Below are positions 47,331 through 58,315 of a DNA stretch of 64,000 bases, piece after piece; positions within the stretch are counted from its first letter, which is position 1, and the number at the start of each line of letters is the position of its first letter. The DNA comes from Thamnidium elegans (Eukaryota > Mucoromycota > Mucoromycetes > Mucorales > Mucoraceae), in assembly GCA_025201345.1 (NCBI GenBank), contig JAIXMG010000029.1, positions 310,001 through 374,000 on the forward strand, read 5' to 3'. The notes under the pieces were generated by a model that saw nothing but the letters and a program-made list of their open reading frames with translations, made no database searches and was not told where the DNA came from. The position numbers and the translations under genes are program-made.

Positions 47331-50300
47331 TTATAATTCATCATGTTGATGTTCTTCAGGTGTAGGTGTATCAGTCTTGACAGGAGGAGCTTCCGATTCT
47401 TGAGCACTTTCTTCCTTTACAGCCTCGTTCTTCTCCTCAGGCTCAGTCTTCTCCTCAGGCTCAGTCTTCTCCTCAGGCTCAGTCTTAGCCTCAGGCTCCT
47501 TCTTGGGTTGAATCTTCTTGGGCTTCTTCTTACTAAGCAACTTCATCAAATGCTCTTCAACAGCTCTCACCTTTTCTGAGACCTTGGAAGTAACAAGAAC
47601 AGGATCCTCGGTTTCAGCAAGCTTCTTTTGTACCTCCACTTGTTCAGCCATCCACTTCTCAACCTTCTCCGTTACATCACTCAAGGCCTCAAGCTCTTCC
47701 TCAGTATGATAACGAGCTTCCTCAGCTTTGGCACGAATACCATTGACAAAATCGCGCGCAAGTTTAACAGTTGTTGAAACAAGATTAATATTCTCTTGAC
47801 GTGCATTGTACTCCTTGACACGGTGTTGAATAGGGCTTTCAATGGACTGAAGTTCCTTAAGCTTCGAGCTGTAGACGCTAGTATCCGCATGCTCTCCCTC
47901 ATCATAGATCCAATCCGATACTTCAGAAAGCATCTCTCTAAACTTTTCAATCTCGGCTTCAGTAGCAACCACTTCAACAACGTCGTTGTATAAAAAGTCT
48001 TGCACGCGGTAGACAAAAGTCTCTAAAGCGTTACGGGTCTCTTCACGGAGTTTCTTTTTGCTGTCCAAAAGATCAAGCTCGGCAATTCTCTTCTTGGCAA
48101 TAGCCTTATCGCTTTCGCTAAGAGGGATGATACCAGTAGGAGTGTACTCGATAACCAAAGGGACCTTGGTAATAGAAACACTTTCCTTGGCTTCTTCAGT
48201 AGTAGCGGTTTTGTTCTCGGTGCCTTCAGATTCAGCAGAGGTTTCGTTCTTTTTACCGTCCTCTTTATTTTCCTCCTTGGCATCCTTTCCACCAAAGAAA
48301 GACTTTACTTTATCTACGCAATAATATAAGTAACATTTTTTTTGGGTTAATTTTTTTTTTCCTTTTTTACCTTTGAAAGTAGTCTTTCCAATTTGAAGAG
48401 TAGCTTCAGGAACAGTAATAAGACCAGAATTTGTCAACTCAAAAGTGACACGCACCTTGGGAGGAATTTCCGAGTTCTTGATATCATCTTTATGTTTCTT
48501 GAGAGCCTCTGTAAGTCCCGAGACCTTGACATGGGCAATACTGTCCAACCCAGCATCAGCATCCTTGCCATACGCAACCTCAAACTCAAAATCGTTAACG
48601 CGATTAAAAGTCATGATCTTGCGAGTACCAATGGTCCCGAACTTTTCGAACAAGATAGTATCAACAGCTGCTTTAGCTTCTTTGCCCTTATTCTCAGGCT
48701 TATAAGACACTTGAACAGGGAAAAGTGTGACGTCCTTGATACTGAATTGTTTGCTTAATCTGAATTGGTTACTAAGAGAGGCGCCGCGGAAAGCAGCACC
48801 TAAAACGGCTGCTTCATCACCATTGACGTTCTTTGCAATCTTTTGACTATATATATATATATATATAAGCACACACACACACACATATAAAAAAAATGAT
48901 AACTTACGTTCCGACAAGATTAATCAATTGGCTTTGAACAGAAGGTACACGAACACCACCACCAACAAGCACAACGGATTGAATATCATCCTATCAAATT
49001 CAATTAAGTATTTTAATTTGATTACATAAAAAAAAGAGGTACGTACCACAGTCATATTAGCAGCCTCTAAAGCAGTCTCAATAGGGTTTCTAACTCTAGC
49101 AATCAAATCCTTACAAATGTCCTCCAACTGAGCTCTAGTTACCTTAAGTTTAAAATCGAGTTCTTCGTGGAGGTTTTCAATCTAGTAAAAAAAAAAAAAC
49201 TCCGTTTAGCACTAAATATATAGATAAGAGAATTCTACTTACGGAAGCACTGGTTTCAGTATTGGCACTCAAAATTTGTTTTACTCTATTAGCTTCCTTT
49301 AATAAACGAGTCATGGCACTATCAGAAGACTTAATATCTTGCTTGACACGACCTTGATTGATTCGCATAAATCCGTCAGCTAAAAGAGTTTGAAGACGGA
49401 CATCCAATTCATGACCACCTAAAGTACGGTCGAAACCAACAGCCTTTACTTCCAATTGAGGAGACGTACGTGTCTTCTTTCCTTCCTTGACTTCAATCTC
49501 GGAGAAAGTAACGATAGAGGCAACTGTAGATCCAGCGCCCATATCGTAAAAGATGTGGTTTTCGGCTGTCTTTCCAATATCACGGTTGACGGCAAAATTA
49601 AGTGCAACTAAAAAAAAACAGAACTGTAAGTAAAAAAAAAACAGATATAAATGTTTACTGATATATATATTTACCAGCAGTTTCATCATGCATAAGAGAC
49701 AAGACATTTAAACCAGCAAGTTCAGCAGCATCAAGGATAGATTGACGTTCATATTGATTAGCAAATGGTGTAACCTAAAAAGAGGGGTTGAATTTTAAAA
49801 AAAAAATCAGGGCAATTATAACAAAATAACTTACAGTAATGACAACATCCTTTACTTTTTCACCAGCAGTTTCTGAAGCTTGATGTTTAGCGTTTTGAAA
49901 TTGATAAGCGATTAATTCTTCAATAGATAATTGTTGAGTTTCGTTATGAAGAAAGACTGGCATATTTCTAGCGGGATCAACCATCATGCTGTTTACGTAA
50001 CGGTGACGGAATTCTTCGGCGTGAGGGTCATCAAAGCGTTTACCAATAATGCTCTTCAAGTTTGAATAAGTTAAGTGAGGAAATCTACCGGCCTACAATA
50101 ATACGTAAGTAACTTTTTCAGGTCCCATACTCTTGTGTACTTACTAAACTAACAGCATCGCCACCATAAATACGTTCATCATGACGAATGGTAACAACCG
50201 ATTGTGTTTTTCTCTTGGAGTCTTTGTTTAAAGCGACATCTAAAGGCATACCAGGTTTAATAAGACCGACTTTAAACCAGTCGGTACCGTAGTCGATAGA

Positions 50301-50381
50301 CATGACAGCTGCCTGAGCAACTGGTATAATTGTACATAATAGCGCTACTGCGTAAACAAGTACGCACAACCACTTTGTCAT
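47331..50381 (-). CDS. LHS1: ER lumenal Hsp70 of the Lhs1/GRP170 (HYOU1) type
   Basis: Eight exons (50145-50381, 49835-50092, 49675-49774, 49243-49607, 49047-49181, 48908-48990, 48371-48846, 47331-48313) give 878 aa. A signal peptide ([20 protein letters not shown]) is followed by an Hsp70 ATPase domain: [68 protein letters not shown]. The substrate-binding region and a long charged helical domain follow, with three TEPEEK-type repeats near the end. The last four residues are HDEL, the fungal ER retrieval signal. Lhs1/GRP170 acts as nucleotide-exchange factor for the ER Hsp70 Kar2/BiP and helps import and folding. It shares a 220-base upstream region with the divergent DGCR6-family gene. Confidence 0.95.
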
Positions 50382-50601
50382 TTTTTGTTATAAGTAACTA
50401 CACAGAAAAGAGAAGAAAAAAGAATTAATTTATTTTAGTACCCTATTTAACGTTGAACTTGTCCACTTACAATTGGACAGAAACGCGAAATCATGTAAAA
50501 ACTCGGTGAACAAGTCACTTTTAATCAAAGTCACGAGAAAACCGGAGTTGTTTCTTTCCTTGTTTTTTTGCCTTTTTTGCTTTACTTTTTTTTTTTGTAT
50601 A
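50382..50601. promoter_or_regulatory. Short bidirectional promoter between LHS1 and the DGCR6-family gene
   Basis: Only 220 bases separate the two divergent start codons, so both promoters must fit here. It includes an inverted pair tgtcca/tggaca near 50459-50478. No canonical ER-stress element is recognised. Confidence 0.55.
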
Positions 50602-51143
50602 ATGGATTTTAATAAGATTTTATCTTTACTCAAGGTAAAATAATATACCAAGAAAAAAAAAGGTACAGCTTTTTTTAAAGTTATGATAGGGACAAGATAT
50701 TGTAACACCTCAAATACCAGCGCCAACACCAGCACCCACTACCACTTCCAGCAGTGCATTACCTTCAGGACTCGACTTATCCAACATCAGTCAAAGTGTC
50801 ATTGATCAAGTTCGTAACGAATACCTGACAAAAAAAGACTCAGAAGAAAAGTTAAAAAATGCTACTACTATTACACCTCAAGTATTAGTAACAATCGGTA
50901 AACTAGTACAGGAAACTGACTTGATTCAAGTATTAAAAAAGTGTAAAGAAAGACAAGATAGAAAAGAAAAGGAGCTTTTTATGCATAGAGAATCAATTAA
51001 GGAAAGATATAGTAAACAGAAAGAGAGTATTCTCGCAAAGTAATATATTTGCCCCCTTGGAATTTCGTTTCTATGGAGACTAAAAAAAAAACTTCTCTTA
51101 AATAGGGAACTGATAGGTGTCAAAAGTAACAACCCAAATGAAT

Positions 51144-51174
<31 letters not shown>

Positions 51175-51416
51175 CGCAACATATTTATAGTTAATAAGAG
51201 AGAGAAATTAATCATAATATTTAGATGATAGAACGAGAGTTAAATCAAGAATTACACAGAATGGATTTACAAATCTTAAAAGACATGGATAAAGAGGTTA
51301 CATATTTACAGCAAGAATTTGTTAAATTAAAAGTACCCTTATTTAAAGTAACCAATGATGTAAATGACATAAAATTACAACAAAAAGTATTATTTATGTT
51401 ACAAGACATGATTTAA
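50602..51416 (+). CDS. DGCR6/gonadal-family protein
   Basis: Four exons (50602-50634, 50690-51039, 51106-51148, 51225-51416) give 205 aa. After a Pro/Thr/Ser-rich segment (residues ~12-40) the protein is helical and ends in the conserved block KELIGVKSNNPNEL, then a HRMDLQILKDMDKEVTYLQQ segment and VPLFKVTNDVNDIKLQQ. That pattern matches the animal DGCR6 / Drosophila gonadal family, of unclear molecular function. All junctions keep frame. It converges on SEC62, with 66 bases between stop codons. Confidence 0.75.
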
Positions 51417-51482
51417 ATAAAAAGAATGGTATGCAAAAATCGATGTGAAAGGGTTTATTATTAAGAGAAGTATATTATTATT

Positions 51483-52340
51483 TTAATCAGCCTTGGCTTC
51501 TACAGCAGCAGGGGCAGTAGCGGTAGCTTTACTTTTTGATTTCTTTTCTTTGACTGGGTCAAAACCATATAAAGGAATGAAACTTTCGACCACACCAACA
51601 TCTTCGAATAAATTGGGGAATAACCAGAACCCGCGAGGTAAGATAGGATATGAAATGATATAAAGAATAAGACGAACGATGGCAATACCAAAGAAGACAC
51701 CGACCAAACAAAGGACGGCGACACTGAGGTACCAAACACCCATTCTCAAGAAATTTGGCCAAAGTGGGAAAAGTACACCAGCAAGGATGGTTGCAACTAA
51801 TAAAGCAGCTCCAATATATACTCTAAATTGAGACCCTTCCCAAATCCACATGTAATACCCGTCTTCTTTAATCTCTTGGACTGAGTTAGGTTGCAGTAAT
51901 CTAGGGGATCCTTTACCGCTAATAGACTCGCCACGATCAACACGTAAAAGAAACCCAAATTTACCCAAATCGTTTAATATATTAAAAGCTTCATCGCGTG
52001 TCTTTGGTACTGCCTCTCCCTTTGACACTACTTTAGCATACTCCTCCTTTAACAAAGCATCAATACCTCTTTTACCTAGTTAAATTAGAAAAAAAATTAA
52101 TATATCTCTTTTTGTTTCTTTAATTATATAGTTACCCTTGAAGTATTCAAATCTCTTTCCGTTAAATACACCTTGTCTAGGCTTTAAACCAGACTTTTTG
52201 GCATCCTTGAGATAAGAAGCAGTGCTTTTATAGATGGCAGGTGCTTTGTTAGCGTCATTGACTTGAATAGTTTGCTGACCACCTCCTCCACCTCCTTGAC
52301 TAGGTCCGTGATTACATCCTGGTCCATGTTGATGACTCAT
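51483..52340 (-). CDS. SEC62: ER protein translocation subunit Sec62
   Basis: Two exons (52136-52340, 51483-52075) give 265 aa. The N-terminus is His/Gly-rich, then the cytosolic domain KSTASYLKDAKKSGLKPRQG, GKRFEYFKGKRGIDALL and a winged-helix-like part with LNDLGKFGFLLRVDRGE. Two membrane helices (YIGAALLVATILAGVLFPLW; YLSVAVLCLVGVFFGIAIV) are followed by the family-typical FWLFPNLFEDVGVVESFIPLY and a Lys/Ala-rich tail. Sec62 works with Sec63 and Sec61 in post-translational import of proteins into the ER. Confidence 0.96.
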
Positions 52341-52453
52341 TTTTATATATTTTTTTGTATTAGATGAAAAGAGAAAAAGAATATTTTTTATTTTTATTTT
52401 TATTTATTCTCCCTTTTTAAATGTTATCCAATTAAAAGTGGCCAAACATCAAA

Positions 52454-53544
52454 TTAATTTGGTTTTATTTTGCTATTTTGTGAAAGTGGGTGAGCGATTG
52501 GTCTGAAAGCGAATTTAGTTCTACAAGAAAAAAAGGTTAAAATATGTAATCATCGTAATAATCATAAAAAAAAACTTACTTGCAGGTAGAACAAACAGGA
52601 GACCACTTACAAAAGACTATAATATCTATTAGCGTAAGATATATTACACATATACATATACCAACTTACTAGATAAACACACGGAACACACAAATCCAAT
52701 ATCAACAATCTTTTTATGACAAAAGCACGCAGCTCTAAAATCGACTTGATCTTGACTTGGTAAATTAAGATAGTTACGTGAATAATTATCTGGTAAAAAA
52801 GCCATCATCAAATACTCTAACAATGCTTGTGGATTTTCAACTCTTACATACACACCTCCTGTAATATTCGACGCCTGTTGTAAAAACGCTGTTTCTTCGC
52901 CATATATTTTACATACATCGACAGGAATAGATGCTTTTTGTGCTGAAAATATACAATTCATTAGCGGAATATACTGATATGCTGAATCCGGTGTTACAGA
53001 TAACACCAAAATTCTAGGTTTGATATGCCCCTCTTCATCCGTCTTGGTCACTCGATTTATATAGCATAATGACATGGATAGTGCTCCTGTAATTGTTGAC
53101 GACGCTCCCATATCCTTTTTTAAAAATTCTACACTGGTACTTGACAGCAACTTTTGTAAATTCGATACAATTTGATCCGTCACAACTTGAAAATGGGGAT
53201 ACATGTTGGCATTTCTCTTATTACCATTAATACTCAACGTCGTTTCTTCATTGTCTGCTAAAGGATATAATATTTTACTCTGTCCAACATGACTCGCTAT
53301 CACTACCACTTTATTATTGTATTTTAACGCCAAATGGGCATTGATAAAAGTAAGAATCTGACTCAACGCATTGTCTAGAGAAAGTGGGATCTCGGATTTA
53401 GAACATTCTTCCCAGGCAAACGGATTTGTATCAATGATTATAATAAGCAAGTTGGAATCGTCTAGTTTATCTCTTATTAGTATATAGTTCTATCTATTCG
53501 ACTGTATAGAAACTAGTACCTTCACTAGCTGTCGCGTCCTTCAT
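52454..53544 (-). CDS. TFB4: TFIIH subunit Tfb4 (p34)
   Basis: Four exons (53520-53544, 52670-53461, 52580-52616, 52454-52520) give 306 aa. The vWA-like fold starts with NLLIIIIDTNPFAW and continues through VVVIASHVGQSKILYP, GALSMSLCYINRV and RILVLSVTPDSAYQYIPLMN. The C-terminal zinc-binding region has cysteine pairs spread over three exons (ACFCHKK, GFVCSVCLS, FCKWSPVCSTCK). Tfb4/p34 pairs with p44 (Ssl1) in the TFIIH core used for transcription start and nucleotide excision repair. The first coding exon has 25 nt. Confidence 0.93.
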
Positions 53545-53807
53545 TATTAAGCAAGGCAAAAAAAAATAACGAAAAAAAAAAAAGAATACAACTGCGGTTG
53601 TTTAAAGGGGTCTCTTTTTTTGCCGTTGTGCCCTAATCCCATAGAACAACTTTAATTTGCCAAGTTTCGTTAAAGCACATTTTAGTAGCACCACTTAACA
53701 AAAAAGCAAGCCAGCAAAAAAAGTGTGCAACATATGTTTATTATTATCATTATTATTATTATTATTACTATTACTATTACTATTAAAGAGAGAGAGAGAT
53801 AGAGAGA

Positions 53808-55484
53808 TCACCACCCGAGAACTGTGTTCAGTAACTTGGATGCTAACCCATCCATAGACTTTGATCTTCGCAAAGGCTTTGTAGCAAGTGCAGCTTCTTC
53901 CTCCTGTTTGATGAGATCATTTGAAACCACGAGTCTATTATGATGTGTTGGCATACACGCAATTTCCAACACTTCGAAATCCGCCTGCATCGAGTTACTA
54001 TACCACGCAACATTATCATTGATAGATACCATGACCGGGCTTGATATATTTGATTGTTTTGTTAGTACTAGAATACAGCGTGGGTCATCTGTAACAATAT
54101 CCGGCCGATGATACTTGGCATCCGAAGCACCATTTGTTTTTACACCTCGATTCTTCATGGACATCAGGAAATAATGTTGATTATCCAACTTAAATTGATT
54201 TCGCATATCAAAAGCAGCCCAAAGTCCAGGTGATTCTTTACTATCATCACCGTTATTCATCTCGGGCGATGCCTGGCTCTGTTTATACGGTCGGTAACAC
54301 CAAATATATTGTCTGGTCTGTAACGCATTGGCCTTTTGAAGTAATCTGGTAGATGTCTTTCTTGATAAGCTAGACACTTTTCTTTCTCCTTCTACCGGTG
54401 GGTGATTTGTCATGTTGTCAGTATTCAAAACTTCTCTTAATGAGGTATAGGATGTAGGGTCCCATGTTGTTGATTTTAAGTTATCGGTCGTACCATCATC
54501 AGGTTTTGGGTATAAACTACTATTAGTTGGAGCATAATTTACATCTTCTCCTAATAAGGAAAAGGACGAAAGAATTCCTTCCATGAAAGATTTCTTTCGA
54601 TGCAGTACCGCTGGACGCTTAATGGGACCTCCTCTAGGTGCAGTATCTGTAACAGCATCTGGTACTTGATTTGTATTTATAATAGGCGATGTCTTTTGGC
54701 TGGCACTAGGTGTTACTTCTTTACTTGCAGTTGTCTCTTCTTTTACTTCACTGGTATTATTAACAGCTGTATTATTATTTGAAAACAATTCGGGAAACAA
54801 CATAGGCATATGCATAAGATTTGGAAATAGAGCGGCTTGTTGTTGAGGATAATATGATGTTGGCGCTACTGATGATGATGCTAATGTTAGAAAAGGGTTA
54901 CTATTATTAGCTAGCGGAGGAGGCATATAATAGGGCTGTATCATGGGTACATTCTGCTGTGGAAAGAATAAATCATTATGGGGTGGAATATACGCATTTG
55001 TCGTCATGCCCGGCCAAGTATCTGTAGCACAAGCGCCTAGACTTTGTTGCATTTGATAATTGTTTGTCATGGGATTTATCATGGGTTGACCTAGATTGAC
55101 AAAAGAAGTAGGTTGTACCCAGGAATTTCGTCGTCTGTCTGCGTCTTCATTATCCTGGTGAATTCTTGCCTGGTGGTAGTCTCGGTTTTCTGTAAATGGT
55201 GATACCGATCTCACGCCATCCAATCGATGTTGTCCTTGATAATAATATTCGTCGTCCCCGCGATTACGTTGATGATGATCATTATAGTTGTTATAATCCA
55301 TTTTGGAAAAACTTTTACTGCGACGAGGTTTTTTAATTGATGAACGTCGTTTACTGTATCGGTTGCTTCGGTTGCCGTCTTCGTAGTGAGGGTGGTAACT
55401 AGCTTCGCTACCGGAATGATAGTAGTATTCTTCTGGGCTATAAGCATACATGGGTTGTGTTTGGTATCTTGGATAGGCAAACAT
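53808..55484 (-). CDS. Tyr/Asn/Gln-rich protein, unknown function
   Basis: A single reading frame of 558 aa. The first ~250 residues are disordered and rich in Tyr, Asn, Pro, His and Gln (MFAYPRYQTQPMYAYSPEEY), with a basic patch SKRRSSIKKPRRSKSFSK that could act as a nuclear signal. A more ordered C-terminal part begins near WCYRPYKQSQ and includes LWAAFDMRNQFKLDNQHYFLM, PRCILVLTKQ and ADFEVLEIACMP. It ends with a KPLRRSKSMDGL stretch resembling a basophilic kinase site. I do not recognise the family. The low-complexity N-terminus suggests RNA or condensate association, which is inference. Confidence 0.7.
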   Translation of the reverse strand: MFAYPRYQTQPMYAYSPEEYYYHSGSEASYHPHYEDGNRSNRYSKRRSSIKKPRRSKSFSKMDYNNYNDHHQRNRGDDEYYYQGQHRLDGVRSVSPFTENRDYHQARIHQDNEDADRRRNSWVQPTSFVNLGQPMINPMTNNYQMQQSLGACATDTWPGMTTNAYIPPHNDLFFPQQNVPMIQPYYMPPPLANNSNPFLTLASSSVAPTSYYPQQQAALFPNLMHMPMLFPELFSNNNTAVNNTSEVKEETTASKEVTPSASQKTSPIINTNQVPDAVTDTAPRGGPIKRPAVLHRKKSFMEGILSSFSLLGEDVNYAPTNSSLYPKPDDGTTDNLKSTTWDPTSYTSLREVLNTDNMTNHPPVEGERKVSSLSRKTSTRLLQKANALQTRQYIWCYRPYKQSQASPEMNNGDDSKESPGLWAAFDMRNQFKLDNQHYFLMSMKNRGVKTNGASDAKYHRPDIVTDDPRCILVLTKQSNISSPVMVSINDNVAWYSNSMQADFEVLEIACMPTHHNRLVVSNDLIKQEEEAALATKPLRRSKSMDGLASKLLNTVLGW

Positions 55485-56600
55485 TTTTATTTTCTGTATT
55501 GAAGTAGAAAGAGAGAGAAGAAAGAAAAAGAAAAAAAGCTAAATCGCCACTTCTTTTATACTATGCAAGTCTATACTATGTCCTAATTTAGTATCTGTCA
55601 TGAGAATGGTATCACATAGTTATTTATATTACAATAATCTCGTTTCAAAACGCCACTGAAAATCTCAGATAAAAACAAGGGACATATTGATAGTTTCAAG
55701 TTTAGGCTAGCTACTATTTCTCTTTTTTTACTTCAGATGCTTTATCTTGCAATTGCATTATACTATAATATTCTCTTTTTTTCTAGTACTAGGAACCAGG
55801 TACATTATAGTATCGTCCAGCCAGATATTTTAACCTGAATACGACTAGTTTATGCCGTCTGTGCTTCGACAGGTGTAACCACCCTATGATATTTGGTAAG
55901 TCCTTTTTTTTTTTTTTTTTTTTATCAACCAACCAAATATAATCATACTGTAGACAAGCTAAACTAATACAAGATAGGGAGCCGAGAATTGTTGTTCTGG
56001 ACAAATATTTTGTCCAGAAAAACAAAGCTAGGTTTGCATTTTAAATCTACATAAACTTGTTGATAGTAGGTATTACATAGTCATGTGGGTATATTTCACG
56101 GATAAGAAAAGTGTGTTATATTTTTCCTCGTAAGTATTATTGTATTTTGACTTTAAATTTATCTTCCATGAATATGGTTAGAGATATAAAGCCCAAAAAG
56201 CAGGAGACTGCATTATTATCAAAGAACAAAATGCAGATATATCGTTTAATTTTTTACTTAGTTCAATAGGTAGTTGTTTTTAAAGATATATTTCTATAAG
56301 TTAGGATCTATTAATAGAAGACGTAACTATTCATCTGTGTCCTCTTGTTTAGTCTCTTGTTTTTCATATTATGGATTTTATACAAGTGGCGTGTATAAAT
56401 AGTACTAGTTGAGTGAGTTTTATTGCATGAGGCAGTGATTACTTTTATAACTCTCTACTTTTGTATACTATGTCACAAGCTATATAATGCCTTCTTATTT
56501 CGTCAATAACTGGTACTTCACTACGATTAGCGTAAGTCGATAATGCACTAGGCGAGTTAAATTTTATTTGGTGATATTTAGACATTTGTTTTCTGTAGAA
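55485..56600. other. Gene-poor interval with a hairpin
   Basis: About 1.1 kb upstream of the Tyr/Asn-rich gene. It contains that gene's promoter, a perfect 25-base hairpin (listed separately) and a minus-strand open frame at 55789-56025 interrupted by a poly-Lys (poly-A) run, possibly a gene remnant. Nothing else is supported. Confidence 0.45.
55995..56019. repeat. Perfect 11-bp stem hairpin
   Basis: Arms ttctggacaaa and tttgtccagaa are exact reverse complements around a 3-base loop. The site lies in decayed intergenic DNA and may be the end of a small inverted-repeat element, but no partner copy was found in the window. Confidence 0.55.
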
Positions 56601-56610
56601 ATCCCATGAT

Positions 56611-57610
56611 TTATATATTATCACATATATTGCAATATTTCTTTAAACGGTCCATAGCAGGTGTTGTATAGTTAATTATAATACGTTTACGGGGTAAAGC
56701 TAGTAAAGTGGGTATAGTCGTATTATGAACATTAGCGAGATGTTGCCAATATGTGTAACTTTGACTATTTTTTATCGTATAATGTGCAATAGTACAGAAA
56801 AATTGATTTGGCTTTGATGTTGATTCTTGAAAACAAAAAGTACTAACGCTAATTTGGATTGCTAACATTTGAAGCATCGATACTTGACAAATAGTTGAGC
56901 GACTCTACCCCATGAATTTTTTCCGAATTAATTTGACACAAACGTTTTAACTGCAATACTTTCTGACAATCAGCACAATACTTCTTATACTCGAGTTCTT
57001 TTCTTACTAGGGTTCATACAATCCATTCCTAGATAAATTTAGGGGTTTCGATCAAGATGAACTAAAGATATATATCTCATATAAGTCTTTCTACTGGAAA
57101 GGGTTATATCGCATGCAGAGCAATAATCATTTTGATCAGAAGTGTATCGTATTAAATGAGGCACTATATGATGTATGTTTTTAAAATGAGTAATAAATTT
57201 TTCAGATTTTATATCACACGCTTTACAATAACGATTTTCTGTATCAAAATTTCTCGGTTCTGAGTAACCTTTTGATAAGGTGATCCCATGAAATCGAACA
57301 AAATCTGTATATAAACTCCTTTGATAGCATATGTTTCCTTAAAAACATCACAATACATGTTTAAATACCAATTGCTGGCTTCACATGTTTTTGTTTGTGT
57401 TTTTTTTATAGCATAAGACGCGAGGTATTATGGGTGTTACGCAAGTGTGAATGGTAGCTGTATCGAGACTTGAATATATAATTACATGAAATAACATACA
57501 GTAATTGTTTGGGTCAAGATAAAGTTTCCTTTTTGAAAAAGTGATGTTACATATACTACAACGTCTGTTATTTATTTCTTTTGATAAAACTATATTTAAT
57601 TAATATCAGA
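56611..57610 (-). pseudogene. Relic of a zinc-finger-like repeat gene
   Basis: Reading the minus strand in changing frames gives repeated fragments with paired cysteines and spaced histidines: NNRRCSICNITFSKRKLY, YCKACDIKSEKFITHFKNIHH, YCSACDITLSSRKTYMRYI, KYCADCQKVLQ, FFCTIAHYTIKNSQ followed by YWQHLANVH, and KKYCNICDN. The shared pattern is YCxxC ... Y/F ... H ... H, similar to a C2H2 finger array. Stop codons and frame changes separate the pieces, and no intron set restores one frame, so the gene seems dead. The ancestral function cannot be told. Confidence 0.55.
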
Positions 57611-58315
57611 TTGTATAAAAAATCGTTTTTCTCCCTCTCTTTATATAAATTTGCCTTTAACACTCACAATACTTTCGTTTTTCTTAGGGCCGCAGGTAGT
57701 GTACATAGGCTCTATTTTTTTGGATCGGGAAGCCTGTGTGGTCGCACGAGATAGAAAAGACTATGAACACCACATATAACCTCAAAAATTTAGGCTGTGG
57801 CCGTATTACTTTCATACTTGTATGAAACACATTAAAGGGGAGCAGGGGAGATAAGACGAATTATTTTAGCTGCCCAGTTGAGCTTAATTTTGGCTTAATT
57901 AAAACATTATGATAATTTATCTAAATCAATGGCTAGTAATCAACATCTATGGATTCAGTCGGTTGTTCATACAACAAAAAAACAAAGCGTAACGTTACAA
58001 AGAGCTAGGCAAACGCGTAGTTATAAGAACGATTTAGCTACTATATATGTATGATAGAAACCAGAGCACCGTTAACTTCTTTGTAGAAATTTACAAAGTA
58101 TAAAATGAGCTAAAACAAGTTTTGTGTAGTGTAATGGAAGGAGTACACAGAGGATTTGTGATTCATCATGTGCGACAAACATAAATAGATGTAACCTTTT
58201 GACCTTGCTAAGCCAATCCTTTTTCTTTTTTCTCTTCTTTTTCTCTTTTCTTTTCTTCAGAAACTTTTTTTCTAAAAGGAACGTAAAAGCTGTTTTCTTG
58301 GTTTAGAAAAAAAAA
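57611..58315. other. Gene-free interval
   Basis: About 700 bases of AT-rich DNA between the zinc-finger relic and the Sel1-repeat locus. No convincing coding frame, RNA gene or repeat was recognised. Confidence 0.45.

Noticed and set aside
47343..48758. Plus-strand open frames opposite LHS1 (several of 60-120 codons)
   Set aside because: They are antisense shadows of a well-conserved chaperone gene, rich in Leu/Ser from the reversed Glu/Lys codons.
55789..56025. Small minus-strand gene
   Set aside because: The frame passes through a poly-A run and shows no start context, splice logic or recognisable family; kept only as a possible remnant.
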